NCBI RefSeq assembly: GCF_002217285.1
Contig: NZ_MUGW01000002.1
Span: 290,226 to 354,225 of the forward strand
DNA: 64,000 nucleotides
Reading direction: 5' to 3'
From: Flavobacterium hercynium
GTDB lineage: Bacteria > Bacteroidota > Bacteroidia > Flavobacteriales > Flavobacteriaceae
The position numbers were made by a program, and so were the translations under genes. Position 1 is the first letter of the stretch, and the number at the start of each line of letters is the position of its first letter. Under the pieces are notes generated by a model. That model ran no database searches and was not told where the DNA came from. It saw only the letters and a list, made by a program, of their open reading frames with translations. Shown piece by piece: positions 16,815 through 26,880 of this stretch.

Positions 16815-17375
16815 ATGGAACCAATACGATGTGGCTGGTGCTCCGCGAGCGATTTATACAAAAAATACCATGACGAAGAATGGGGCGTACCGGTATACGA
16901 CGATGCTTCGTTATTTGAATTTTTAATTCTCGAAACTTTTCAGGCGGGATTAAGCTGGATTACTATTTTAAATAAAAGAGAAAATTTCAGAGCCGCTTTT
17001 GACCATTTCGATTATAAAAAAATAGCGCTTTACACAGAAGAAAAAATAGAATCGTTACTACAAGATACCGGAATCATTCGCAATAAGCTCAAAATTCGTG
17101 CTGCTGTTTCAAATGCGCAGGCTTTTATGAAAATACAAGACGAATTTGGTACATTCTCTGATTACATCTGGAAATTTACCAATGGTAAACCCATAATCAA
17201 CAATCCCAAAACACTCAAAGACGTTCCGGCAACCACACCGCTTTCGGATGAAATTAGCAAAGATTTAAAAAAACGAGGTTTTAAATTTGTAGGCTCAACT
17301 GTAATCTACGCCAACATGCAAGCTACCGGAATGGTCAACGATCATGTCGAAAATTGCTGGACAAGAAATGAATAA
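16815..17375 (+). CDS. tag: DNA-3-methyladenine glycosylase I
   Basis: A 186-residue Tag-type glycosylase that removes 3-methyladenine from alkylated DNA in base excision repair. The N-terminus MEPIRCGWCSASDLYKKYHDEEWG and the C-terminal DHVENCW supply the Cys/His zinc-binding set known for this family. The core has ETFQAGLSWITILNKRENFRAAFDHF, including the conserved Glu-Thr-Phe-Gln-Ala-Gly-Leu-Ser-Trp signature. It lies alone between a terminator and the thiamine leader. The alkylation-repair pair ogt/alkB is 26 kb away, so they are not in one unit. Confidence 0.95.
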   Translation: MEPIRCGWCSASDLYKKYHDEEWGVPVYDDASLFEFLILETFQAGLSWITILNKRENFRAAFDHFDYKKIALYTEEKIESLLQDTGIIRNKLKIRAAVSNAQAFMKIQDEFGTFSDYIWKFTNGKPIINNPKTLKDVPATTPLSDEISKDLKKRGFKFVGSTVIYANMQATGMVNDHVENCWTRNE

Positions 17376-17488
17376 CTTTTATTTATTTTTTCAGGTTTAA
17401 AGTTTCATGTTTCAGATTGTAAATGACCTTCCTCTATCCAATAAAATCTGAAATCGGAAAGTTTTTCACACTTTTAAACAAAAATCAT

Positions 17489-17496
17489 TACATTTG
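17489..17496 (+). promoter_or_regulatory. -7 element of the thiamine operon
   Basis: TACATTTG matches TAnnTTTG. The predicted transcript start near 17499-17500 falls just before the TPP aptamer, so the mRNA would begin with the riboswitch. Confidence 0.7.
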
Positions 17497-17500
17497 CATC

Positions 17501-17586
17501 ACACTTTAGGGGTGTCTACTAACAAAGTAGGCTGAGATTTTACCCTCTGAACCTGATCTAGTTCATACTAGCGTAGGGAAAAGTAA
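17501..17586 (+). promoter_or_regulatory. TPP riboswitch (THI element) upstream of thiS
   Basis: The conserved TPP aptamer is plain: GGGGTGTC near 17509, GGCTGAGA (17530-17537) with ACCC (17542-17545), GAACCTGATCTAGTTC (17549-17564) and TAGCGTAGGGAA (17569-17580). The closing helix P1 can form between ACTTT (17503-17507) and AAAGT (17580-17584). By family knowledge, bound thiamine pyrophosphate lowers expression of the genes downstream, here the whole thi operon. Confidence 0.95.
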
Positions 17587-17622
17587 GATGACTTCTGCGC
17601 GCATTTTTATGCGTAATTGTAG

Positions 17623-17686
17623 CCATTCCTAAGGTAGAGATTCATTATAGTGAATTTTTATAGTAACCTAAAACCTTAAGGAATGG
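17623..17686 (+). promoter_or_regulatory. Hairpin masking the thiS ribosome-binding site and start codon
   Basis: CCATTCCT (17623-17630) plus AAGGT (17631-17635) pair with ACCTT (17673-17677) and AGGAATGG (17679-17686). This gives 13 pairs with one bulged A. The 3' arm contains the AAGGA ribosome-binding sequence and the thiS ATG at 17683. This is the likely translational output of the TPP riboswitch. A smaller hairpin, ATTCA/TGAAT (17640-17655), lies inside the loop. Confidence 0.7.
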
Positions 17687-17889
17687 AACTAAAAATCAAC
17701 CAACAAATCAAACAATTCAATGCTGACTCATTAAGCGTTCAGTCATTGCTCGATCTCGAAATTCCACACAAACAAAACGGAATTGCCGTTGCTATCAACA
17801 ATACTATTGTTCCAAAAATAAACTGGAACCAACATCTCCTACACGAAACTGACGAAATTCTAATTATTTCGGCTACACAAGGAGGGTAA
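17683..17889 (+). CDS. thiS: Sulfur carrier protein ThiS
   Basis: A 68-residue beta-grasp protein. It ends in the required Gly-Gly tail (SATQGG), which ThiF adenylates and which then carries sulfur as a thiocarboxylate to ThiG for thiazole formation. The core ALLDLEIPHKQNGIAVAINN-like pattern (residues about 24-46) is typical: a leucine-rich helix followed by the G-hAhAhN strand. The start ATG is the one covered by the leader hairpin. It is the first gene of the operon, followed by a 280-base non-coding gap before thiC. Confidence 0.93.
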   Translation: MELKINQQIKQFNADSLSVQSLLDLEIPHKQNGIAVAINNTIVPKINWNQHLLHETDEILIISATQGG

Positions 17890-19993
<2,104 letters not shown>

Positions 19994-20002
19994 GTCTTTA
20001 AA

Positions 20003-20131
20003 AATTATGAATTGTGAATTGTAAATTATGAGTTAGCGAAAGGTCCTAAAGCCAGCGACCATAGTGCTTATAATAATTGCAAACAAATAACCACCGCATA
20101 ATTCACAACTCACAATTCACAACTCACAATT
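20003..20131 (+). repeat. Inverted repeat of AATTGTGA words between thiC and the tenI-like gene
   Basis: The left arm (20003-20035) contains AATTGTGAATTGT and AATTATGAGTTA. The right arm (20099-20131) contains the complementary ATTCACAACTCACAATTCAC. About 60 bases separate them. The same words form the tandem repeat at 39361-39560. It would fold in the operon mRNA. Confidence 0.6.
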
Positions 20132-20137
20132 AAAAAA

Positions 20138-20737
20138 ATGATCGTAATTACCAATCCGGACGCTATTGTCAACGAAATCAACATTATTGATTCTTTACTG
20201 GAGGAAGGATTGTCTTTGCTTCATATTCGGAAACCTGGATTTTCAGCCATAGAAATGGGACAATTTATTCATCAGATACAACTAAAATTTAGAGCTAATC
20301 TGGTTTTGCATACGCATCATGAATTGGCGGAAGATTTTGGTATTACGAAGATTCATTTTTCAGAAAGCGGAAGAAAAAATACTCTTGATCTTCCTGCAAA
20401 GTTTTCAAAACCTTGCAGGTATAAATCGACATCAACACATTGTATTGAAAATTTTAATATGTTGGAAAATTTTGACTACGCTTTTCTAAGCCCTGTTTTT
20501 AAAAGTATTTCTAAGGAAAATTATTTTCCTAAAAAAGATCATTTTGAATCTTTACGTTTTAGAACAAATACAACAACTAAAATTGTTGCTTTAGGTGGAA
20601 TAGATGTTGAAAATATTGAAGTTACACTGAAAAATGGCTTTGATGATATTGCCTTGCTTGGCGCTATTTGGAACAATGATAATCCTCTAAAAAAATTTAA
20701 ATCATGTCAAAGAATCGTCCATTCGTCCTTAGTATAG
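20138..20737 (+). CDS. TenI-like thiamine phosphate synthase homologue
   Basis: A 199-residue TIM-barrel protein of the ThiE/TenI family. It keeps the barrel skeleton (LLHIRKPGFS, YAFLSPVFKSISKENY, KIVALGGIDVENI). It departs from true ThiE at active-site positions: the VQxRxK segment becomes LLHIRK, and the Mg-binding IND becomes LHTHHE. TenI of Bacillus subtilis aromatises the thiazole product rather than making thiamine phosphate, and a STHCIEN segment near residue 108 could supply the catalytic His. A true ThiE is encoded two genes downstream, which supports a TenI-like role. Its end overlaps thiD by 34 bases. Confidence 0.75.
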   Translation: MIVITNPDAIVNEINIIDSLLEEGLSLLHIRKPGFSAIEMGQFIHQIQLKFRANLVLHTHHELAEDFGITKIHFSESGRKNTLDLPAKFSKPCRYKSTSTHCIENFNMLENFDYAFLSPVFKSISKENYFPKKDHFESLRFRTNTTTKIVALGGIDVENIEVTLKNGFDDIALLGAIWNNDNPLKKFKSCQRIVHSSLV

Positions 20738-21462
20738 CCGGACTTGATCCTACGGGCGGTGCGGGCATTTTAGCAGATACTAAAACATTTGAACAACATC
20801 AAGTTAATGGTTTTGCGATTATAACTGCGAACACTATTCAAACTGAAAATGCTTTTTTTGAAATCCAGTGGACTGATTTGAATTTTGTAATTCGTTCCAT
20901 TGAAAAATTATTTGAACAATATCAAATCAAAGCTGTAAAAATTGGAATTGTACCTAATTTGAATTTCTTAAATAAAATCCTGTCTTTGATCAAGTTACTT
21001 TCTCCAACGACAAAAATTGTTTGGGATCCAGTACTCAAATCAACTAGCCGTTTTGAATTTATGAAAGTCGAAAATGACGATTCTGATTTAAATACAGCAC
21101 TTTCAAAAATCGATCTGATTACACCCAACTATAATGAAATGGAATTATTATTTCCTGATTTTATAGATGATGATGGTAACTTAAAAACAGATATCACAAC
21201 CACAGTTTTACTCAAAGGCGGGCATCATCCTGATACAATTGGAATTGATCGCTTGTATCTCAAAAACGAAAGAGTCGACTTGTTTCCATCTAACATGGAA
21301 TGCTGTGAAAAACATGGTTCCGGCTGTGTATTATCATCTGCCATCGCCGCAAATCTGGCTTTGGATCAGGATCTTGAAACAGCCTGCAAAAATGCTAAAA
21401 TTTACATCGAAAAATACCTTAGTTCATCATCAACCTTAATTGGATATCACTATGTACACTAA
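20704..21462 (+). CDS. thiD: Hydroxymethylpyrimidine/phosphomethylpyrimidine kinase ThiD
   Basis: A 252-residue ribokinase-fold kinase that phosphorylates HMP and then HMP phosphate. The N-terminal SIAGLDPTGGAGILADTKTF signature, DPVLKS, LKGGHH and the anion-hole motif HGSGCVLSSAIAANLA near residue 203 are present. GSGC replaces the more usual GTGC. The start ATG overlaps the end of the preceding gene, so translation is coupled. It sits between the two ThiE-family genes. Confidence 0.93.
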   Translation: MSKNRPFVLSIAGLDPTGGAGILADTKTFEQHQVNGFAIITANTIQTENAFFEIQWTDLNFVIRSIEKLFEQYQIKAVKIGIVPNLNFLNKILSLIKLLSPTTKIVWDPVLKSTSRFEFMKVENDDSDLNTALSKIDLITPNYNEMELLFPDFIDDDGNLKTDITTTVLLKGGHHPDTIGIDRLYLKNERVDLFPSNMECCEKHGSGCVLSSAIAANLALDQDLETACKNAKIYIEKYLSSSSTLIGYHYVH

Positions 21463-22090
21463 ACTACAATACATCTCACAAGGAAATACGGTCAATGAGC
21501 AATTGTACAACATTCAGCAGGCTTTAGATGCAGGATGCAATTGGGTACAAATGCGATTTAAAAATCAAACACAAAAAGATGCTGCCCAACTTGCTGAAGC
21601 TGTAAAAATATTGTGCGAAGAATATCTGGCTACTTTTATTATTAATGACGATATCTATCTTGCTCAGCAATTTATGGCAGATGGTATTCATTTAGGTCTT
21701 ACAGACATGAAAATTGATGAAGCCAGAGCAATTTTAGGAAACACAAAAATTATTGGCGGTACCGCAAACACAGTCAATGATATTGCAAATCATGTTAAAA
21801 ATGGTTGTGATTACATTGGTTTGGGTCCTTTTCGGTTTACAGATACTAAAGAAAAACTAAGTCCGATTCTGGGTTTATCTGGTTATTTTAAAATTCTGCA
21901 GGAACTCAAAAAAAAGAAAATTGAAATTCCTGTTTATGCCATTGGCGGAATTACAATTAACGATATAAACCCGTTAATGGAAACAGGAATACACGGCGTC
22001 GCCATTTCAGCAATGATTACAAAAAGCGATGACAAACTAAAATTAATTCAACAATTAAACGAAAAGCTATATGCAAACATCATTGTTTAA
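21452..22090 (+). CDS. thiE: Thiamine phosphate synthase ThiE
   Basis: A 212-residue ThiE that joins HMP pyrophosphate to thiazole phosphate. Active-site segments are intact: WVQMRFKNQ (pyrophosphate), [22 protein letters not shown] (Mg-binding Asp pair), IGGTANT (in place of the usual GxSxH), [21 protein letters not shown] and VAISAM. I chose the ATG at 21452, which overlaps the thiD stop by 11 bases; a TTG four codons upstream is also in frame. The overlaps with thiD and thiG show tight coupling. Confidence 0.93.
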   Translation: MYTKLQYISQGNTVNEQLYNIQQALDAGCNWVQMRFKNQTQKDAAQLAEAVKILCEEYLATFIINDDIYLAQQFMADGIHLGLTDMKIDEARAILGNTKIIGGTANTVNDIANHVKNGCDYIGLGPFRFTDTKEKLSPILGLSGYFKILQELKKKKIEIPVYAIGGITINDINPLMETGIHGVAISAMITKSDDKLKLIQQLNEKLYANIIV

Positions 22091-22847
22091 AATTGGAGAT
22101 AAGAACTTAACCTCCCGCCTATTTCTGGGCACGGGAAAATTTGGTTCCAACCGCGAAATGGAAGAAGCTATTTTGGCTTCTGAAAGCGAATTGGTCACAG
22201 TAGCACTAAAACGCATTGATTTGGAAACAGAAACGGATGCTATTTTAGCACATTTAAAACATCCCAAAATTCATTTATTGCCTAACACTTCTGGTGCCAG
22301 AAATGCTAAGGAAGCTGTCTTTGCGGCACAATTGGCAAGAGAAGCTCTGGAAACAAATTGGTTAAAACTTGAAATTCATCCCGATCCAAAGTACCTGATG
22401 CCGGATGCCATCGAAACTTTGAGAGCTACTGAAGAATTGGCAAAACTAGGCTTTTTCATTCTGCCTTATATTCATGCCGATCCTGTTTTATGCAAACATC
22501 TGGAAGATGCAGGAACGACAGCTGTGATGCCTCTGGGTTCTCCAATCGGCACCAATAAAGGTTTAAAAACAATCGATTTTCTGGAGATTATTATCGAACA
22601 AAGTAATGTTCCGGTTATTGTAGATGCAGGAATTGGCGCTCCGTCTGATGCTGCCAAAGCGATGGAAATTGGTGCTGACGCCGTATTAGTAAACACGGCA
22701 ATTGCCGTAGCCGGAAATCCAAGACTTATGGCAGAAGCTTTTAAAGAAGCTGTTATTGCGGGCAGAAAAGCTTTTGAAGCTAAAATTGCATCACAACACA
22801 ATCATGCGATCGCTTCGAGTCCTTTGACTTCTTTTTTATATGAATAA
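22071..22847 (+). CDS. thiG: Thiazole synthase ThiG
   Basis: A 258-residue TIM-barrel enzyme that makes thiazole phosphate from deoxyxylulose 5-phosphate, ThiS thiocarboxylate and dehydroglycine. The Schiff-base Lys is K99 in [10 protein letters not shown]. Other marks are [37 protein letters not shown] and [29 protein letters not shown]. It overlaps thiE by 20 bases. In this operon dehydroglycine comes from ThiH, because no thiO oxidase gene is present. Confidence 0.97.
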   Translation: MQTSLFKIGDKNLTSRLFLGTGKFGSNREMEEAILASESELVTVALKRIDLETETDAILAHLKHPKIHLLPNTSGARNAKEAVFAAQLAREALETNWLKLEIHPDPKYLMPDAIETLRATEELAKLGFFILPYIHADPVLCKHLEDAGTTAVMPLGSPIGTNKGLKTIDFLEIIIEQSNVPVIVDAGIGAPSDAAKAMEIGADAVLVNTAIAVAGNPRLMAEAFKEAVIAGRKAFEAKIASQHNHAIASSPLTSFLYE

Positions 22848-22869
22848 TGGAACTAATTGCAAAAAATCA

Positions 22870-24006
22870 ATGAAAACATTCAAATCTGTTTTTGAAAAAT
22901 ATGATTGGGATACCATTCAAGCTAAAATTTATCAGACTACAGCTAAAGATGTGGAACGTTCTTTGGCAAAAGTCAAACGTAATCTGGATGATTTTTTAGT
23001 TTTAATTTCACCTGCTGCACAAAACTATTTAGAGCAAATGGCGCAGGAATGCCATCAGATCACCAAAAAACGTTTCGGTAAAACGATTCAAATGTATGCG
23101 CCGCTTTATCTGAGCAATGAATGTCAAAACATTTGTACCTACTGCGGTTTTAGTTTAGACAACAAAATAAAACGGAAAACGCTTTCTGATTCCGAAATCA
23201 AACTTGAAGCAGAAGCTTTAAAAAATCTTGGTTTTGATCATGCTTTATTGGTTACCGGAGAAGCAAATTATACGGTAAACATCAATTATTTTCTTAACGC
23301 AATCGCTTTAATCAAAAAAGACTTTTCGATTATTTCTGTTGAAGTTCAGCCGCTATCTACGGAAGAATACGAACGTCTAAACCAAGCTGGCGTATACGCG
23401 GTATTGGTTTATCAGGAAACTTATCATCAGGAAGTTTACAAAAAATACCATACGAAAGGCAAGAAGTCGAATTTTGATTACAGACTGGAAACACCAGACC
23501 GAATTGGTTCTGCAGGAATTCATAAAATAGGCTTGGGCGTTTTGCTGGGTTTAGAAGATTGGCGTACTGATAGTTTTTTTAATGCATTACACCTCGATTA
23601 TCTTCAAAAGAAATACTGGAAAACAAAATATTCTGTTTCTTTTCCGAGACTTCGACCTGCAGAAGGCATCATTGAACCCAACTTTATTATGGACGATAAG
23701 GATTTAACCCAGCTTATCTGTGCGTATCGCTTATGGAATGAAGAGCTGGAAATTTCGATTTCAACAAGAGAAAATGAAAAGTTCAGAAACAATATCATTC
23801 CGATTGGTGTTACAAGTATGAGCGCCGGATCTAAAACAAATCCTGGTGGTTACGTTGTTGATCGGCAATCATTAGAGCAATTCGAAATCAGCGATGAACG
23901 CTCTGTACAAGAAATAGCTGAAATTATCACAAAATCAGGATACGAACCCGTTTGGAAAGACTGGGACAAGATTTATAGTTCTAAAGTCGAAAGTCAAAAG
24001 TCATAA
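22870..24006 (+). CDS. thiH: 2-iminoacetate synthase ThiH
   Basis: A 378-residue radical-SAM tyrosine lyase that releases dehydroglycine for ThiG. The cluster motif is C85-x3-C89-x2-C92 (ECQNICTYCGFS). MTSMSAGS-like SMSAGSKTNPGGY and the BATS-type C-terminal domain follow. I prefer the ATG at 22870 (MKTFKSVFEKYDWD), which matches the family N-terminus. An ATG at 22840 overlaps thiG by eight bases and adds ten residues. The last codons (SKVESQKS) are made of the AAAGTCGAAAGTC repeat words that continue into the spacer. Radical SAM chemistry with this enzyme implies low-oxygen or oxygen-tolerant conditions in the cytoplasm. Confidence 0.95.
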   Translation: MKTFKSVFEKYDWDTIQAKIYQTTAKDVERSLAKVKRNLDDFLVLISPAAQNYLEQMAQECHQITKKRFGKTIQMYAPLYLSNECQNICTYCGFSLDNKIKRKTLSDSEIKLEAEALKNLGFDHALLVTGEANYTVNINYFLNAIALIKKDFSIISVEVQPLSTEEYERLNQAGVYAVLVYQETYHQEVYKKYHTKGKKSNFDYRLETPDRIGSAGIHKIGLGVLLGLEDWRTDSFFNALHLDYLQKKYWKTKYSVSFPRLRPAEGIIEPNFIMDDKDLTQLICAYRLWNEELEISISTRENEKFRNNIIPIGVTSMSAGSKTNPGGYVVDRQSLEQFEISDERSVQEIAEIITKSGYEPVWKDWDKIYSSKVESQKS

Positions 24007-24060
24007 AGTCTTAAATTATCCTCAATCTAAAATCTAAAATCCGAAATCTAAAATTAATAA

Positions 24061-24771
24061 ATGAGTATTATACAAGAATTTCTACGTTACAATCGACAAA
24101 CTATTCTGCCTGAAATTGGTGATGCAGGTCAGGAAAAATTAAAAAAAGCAAAAGTATTGGTTATTGGTGCCGGAGGTTTAGGATGCCCGATTTTGCAATA
24201 TATTTCGACTGCGGGTGTGGGTTTTATAACCATAATGGATTTTGATACTATTGAAATTCACAATTTACACAGACAGATTTTATATACTGAAAATGAAATC
24301 GGACAATTGAAAGCCATTGTGGCCAAAGAGGTGGTTTCTAAATTAAATCCGCTTATTGAAATAAAGGCTATTACAGAAAAACTAACTGCAAAAAATGCTT
24401 CAGAAATCATTCAGCAGTATGATATTATTGTAGATGGTTCTGATAATTTTGTTACCCGTTATTTAGTCAACGATACTTGTGTGTCGTTAAAGAAGCCTTT
24501 AGTTTATGGAAGTATTTTAAATTTTGAAGGACAAGTTGCTGTTTTTAATCACAATGGAAGCAAAAATCTTCGTGACTTATTTCCTGAAATGCCAGACCCA
24601 AAAGATGTTCCTAACTGTAGTTTAAATGGTGTTTTAGGTTCATTACCTGGAATTATTGGTACAATGATTGCGCATGAAACGCTAAAATTAATTCTCGAAT
24701 TACCGACTTTAAAAAACGAACTGATTCTTTTTAATACAATGAATTGGAATTATACTAAGTTGAGTTTTTAG
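24061..24771 (+). CDS. thiF: ThiS adenylyltransferase (ThiF/MoeB/HesA family)
   Basis: A 236-residue E1-like enzyme. It has the ATP-binding GAGGLG (36-41), MDFDTIEIHNLHRQILY with the Arg finger region, and DGSDNFVTRY. It activates the ThiS tail by adenylation. The usual zinc CxxC pairs are missing: NLRDLFP stands where CYRCLFP is expected and there is no C-terminal CxxC, the protein ending about ten residues short. The catalytic-position Cys is kept (C186 in VPNCSLNGVLG). It is the last gene of the operon and meets the MOSC gene tail to tail with overlapping stops. Confidence 0.9.
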   Translation: MSIIQEFLRYNRQTILPEIGDAGQEKLKKAKVLVIGAGGLGCPILQYISTAGVGFITIMDFDTIEIHNLHRQILYTENEIGQLKAIVAKEVVSKLNPLIEIKAITEKLTAKNASEIIQQYDIIVDGSDNFVTRYLVNDTCVSLKKPLVYGSILNFEGQVAVFNHNGSKNLRDLFPEMPDPKDVPNCSLNGVLGSLPGIIGTMIAHETLKLILELPTLKNELILFNTMNWNYTKLSF

Positions 24772-25562
24772 AATACAACTTCGTCACCAACACGAATTAC
24801 TCCTGAATTTAAGCCCACAATATTAGTTCCAAATAAAACAGAATTATTGACTACTCTGTAGGTGCTTAAAGTTTTGAGAGGTTCTTTTTTTAATTTACCA
24901 TTTTCAGGATCATTATTCACCATAATGCATCTCCCGCAGGGTTTTACGTTTTTGAATTGTACTTCTCCAATTTTAAAAGTTGTAAAATCATCCTCTTCAT
25001 GAGCTGTTTGTGTGCCGATTACAATATTAGGGCGAAATCTTAAAATGGTAATTTTATCTGCTAATTTTTCATTTAGAAAATCTAAACTTTGACTGCCTAT
25101 CATTAAATAAGGATAACCATCAGCCAGACTGACATTGAAAGTTTCTTTTAGTTGGGAACTTTCGTGTTTACGGTCTCCGGATTTAATGATTTTAACTAAT
25201 TTACATTCAAAACCCAATTGTTCACTAAACCATTTTGAAGTTGACTCATTTACTTCAACGACTTCACTTTTATCATCCCAGACATCGACATGTATTGGAT
25301 TATTTAAATTTTCAGCAATAGAAAATTCATGCGTTTGATCCTTAAAAGTAATGTTGATTTTTCCATCTGAAATTTGCGGATAAAACTGACTTAAAATTCG
25401 ATGTTCTCTTTGTGTTATAAGTTGATTCTCGGCATCAATCAACATCCATCGGCGATCGTTTTCAAATCCCATTTCTTCGGCATTTGCTTGCTGACAGCTA
25501 ATTCCTGCTAAGCTTTTTATCGGATAAATGTAAATTTCTTTTACAATATAAATTGTGCTCAT
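24768..25562 (-). CDS. MOSC domain protein (YcbX/mARC type)
   Basis: A 264-residue protein with the MOSC N-terminal beta barrel (VKEIYIYPIKSLAGIS, FENDRRWMLID) and a MOSC domain. The molybdenum-cofactor Cys is in KPCGRCIMVNNDP near residue 210. The family reduces N-hydroxylated compounds using a Mo cofactor and outside electron donors. Here no C-terminal 2Fe-2S ferredoxin domain is fused, unlike E. coli YcbX. Its ATG is three bases from the aat stop, so aat and this gene form a minus-strand operon. The natural substrate is unknown. Confidence 0.9.
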   Translation of the reverse strand: MSTIYIVKEIYIYPIKSLAGISCQQANAEEMGFENDRRWMLIDAENQLITQREHRILSQFYPQISDGKINITFKDQTHEFSIAENLNNPIHVDVWDDKSEVVEVNESTSKWFSEQLGFECKLVKIIKSGDRKHESSQLKETFNVSLADGYPYLMIGSQSLDFLNEKLADKITILRFRPNIVIGTQTAHEEDDFTTFKIGEVQFKNVKPCGRCIMVNNDPENGKLKKEPLKTLSTYRVVNNSVLFGTNIVGLNSGVIRVGDEVVF

Positions 25563-25565
25563 TCT

Positions 25566-26201
25566 TTAACTTTTTAAAATGGATATAAATTCTTTGCGAT
25601 CAATTTCACGACAGCCTAGACTTTCTAAATGAGGATTGTAAACCTGACAATCTAAAAGTTTATAATTATTTTCTTCTAAGTAACGTACTAATGTTATAAA
25701 AGCTGCTTTTGAAGCATTTGATACTTTAGAGAACATACTTTCTCCACAAAAAACATGTCCCAAATCTATTCCGTACAAACCACCTACTAAAACCTCATCC
25801 TGCCAAACCTCAACAGATTTTGCAATTCCCTGTTCGTTTAATTTGCAATAGGCATCGATCATATCGTTTGAAATCCAGGTTCCGCTTTGACCATCACGTT
25901 TTATATTTTGACAATTCGAAATTACGTCTTTAAAATTTTGGTTGAACGTAATTTTAAATTGATTTCGATTCAGGATATTACGCATACTTTTAGAAACAAC
26001 CAATTCGTCTAAAAACAAAACCATTCGAGGATCCGGTGACCACCACAAAATAGGCTCTCCCGGATTAAACCAAGGAAATATTCCGCTATTGTAAGCCAAT
26101 TTCAGTCGTTCTGAACTTAAATCACCTCCTACGGCAATTATTCCTTCTTCATCGGATTCTGAAACTGGAGGGAAATATAAATCTGTGAATACGTAATACA
26201 T
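25566..26201 (-). CDS. aat: Leucyl/phenylalanyl-tRNA-protein transferase
   Basis: A 211-residue Aat, which adds Leu or Phe from tRNA to proteins with N-terminal Arg or Lys and marks them for ClpS/ClpAP degradation. Signatures are EEGIIAVGGDLS, YNSGIFPWFNPGEPILWWSPDPRMVL (about 34-59) and CGESMFSKVSNASKAAF. Length is normal for the family. It is followed by the MOSC gene after a three-base gap. Upstream is a 277-base spacer carrying a dispersed repeat and an inverted repeat. Confidence 0.96.
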   Translation of the reverse strand: MYYVFTDLYFPPVSESDEEGIIAVGGDLSSERLKLAYNSGIFPWFNPGEPILWWSPDPRMVLFLDELVVSKSMRNILNRNQFKITFNQNFKDVISNCQNIKRDGQSGTWISNDMIDAYCKLNEQGIAKSVEVWQDEVLVGGLYGIDLGHVFCGESMFSKVSNASKAAFITLVRYLEENNYKLLDCQVYNPHLESLGCREIDRKEFISILKS

Positions 26202-26306
26202 TTTTTAGCAAATCAATTTTTAATTCTAATCCCAAACAGCCACAATCTTGTATTTTCTGTAAAAGACAAAAATGACGTATAAAATGAGCCTACTGCAAAA
26301 GCATAA

Positions 26307-26386
26307 AAAATCCGCATAAATCAGCGTTTTCGTATAGCGAATCAGTCTCATCCGCGTCAAATAATAGCAAAGTAACCACAATCTTA
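26307..26386. repeat. Dispersed 80-base repeat, copy 1
   Basis: This stretch closely matches 38466-38546 in the same orientation, sharing ATCCGyATAAATC, GCGTTTTCG, AGCGAATC, TCATCCGCGT and AGCAAAGTAAC. A small hairpin, TTCG/CGAA, lies at its centre. It has no open frame and stands between the aat and DUF3127 genes. Confidence 0.75.
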
Positions 26387-26401
26387 TTTATGAAAATGAA
26401 C

Positions 26402-26458
26402 TCAAAAACAAAATTCCAAACCCCAATTGCATGTTGAATGAATTGGAATTTGGAATTT
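26402..26458 (-). terminator. Inverted repeat acting as a terminator after the DUF3127 gene
   Basis: AAATTCCAAACCCCAATT (26411-26428) and AATTGGAATTTGGAATTT (26441-26458) pair over 18 positions. The two non-complementary positions become G-U pairs only in minus-strand RNA, and that strand then runs into a T-rich tract (TTTTGTTTTTG). This favours termination of the minus-strand DUF3127 gene, whose stop is 20 bases upstream. Confidence 0.6.
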
Positions 26459-26478
26459 ATTTCTCGAAATTTAAACTT

Positions 26479-26850
26479 TTAGAAAGGTAAATCGTCTGGT
26501 TCGTCTTCGTTTAAGTTTGTTGCCGGAGCAAAAGCTTCTGCTGCTGGCATTGGAGGTGTTTGTCCAGGACCTTCCGGAGCTAATCTTTCAATTCTCCAAC
26601 CTTGAATACTATTGAAATATCTAGTTTCTCCTTGCGGATTAACCCATTCTCTTCCTCTTAAATTGATAGAAACTTTTACTGCCTCTCCTTGCTTATAGCT
26701 ACTCAATAAATCGCATTTATCTTGTGTAAATTCGATTAAAATATGTTGTGGATATTGCTCATCTGTAGTAACAACTAATTCTCTTTTTTTGAATGCTGCA
26801 CTAACTTGTTGCTCTGGGTTAACCACTTTTACTTTTCCTGTAACTTCCAT
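26479..26850 (-). CDS. DUF3127 protein, single-strand-DNA-binding-like with an SSB-type acidic tip
   Basis: A 123-residue protein of family DUF3127. Residues 1-90 show alternating beta strands (MEVTGKVKVV, KKRELVVTTD, PQHILIEFTQDKCDLL, AVKVSINLRGREWVNP, FNSIQGWRIERL), consistent with an OB fold and resembling SSB in the RGREWxxxxGE-like turn. A Pro/Ala-rich linker (about 93-112) leads to the end DEPDDLPF (116-123). That end closely resembles the DDxPF tip with which bacterial SSB recruits repair and replication enzymes. The family has no assigned function that I know of. An SSB-like or nucleic-acid role is inferred from the fold pattern and tip. Confidence 0.85.
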   Translation of the reverse strand: MEVTGKVKVVNPEQQVSAAFKKRELVVTTDEQYPQHILIEFTQDKCDLLSSYKQGEAVKVSINLRGREWVNPQGETRYFNSIQGWRIERLAPEGPGQTPPMPAAEAFAPATNLNEDEPDDLPF

Positions 26851-26880
26851 CTTCGTCTATATTAATTATTGTTTCTTTTC

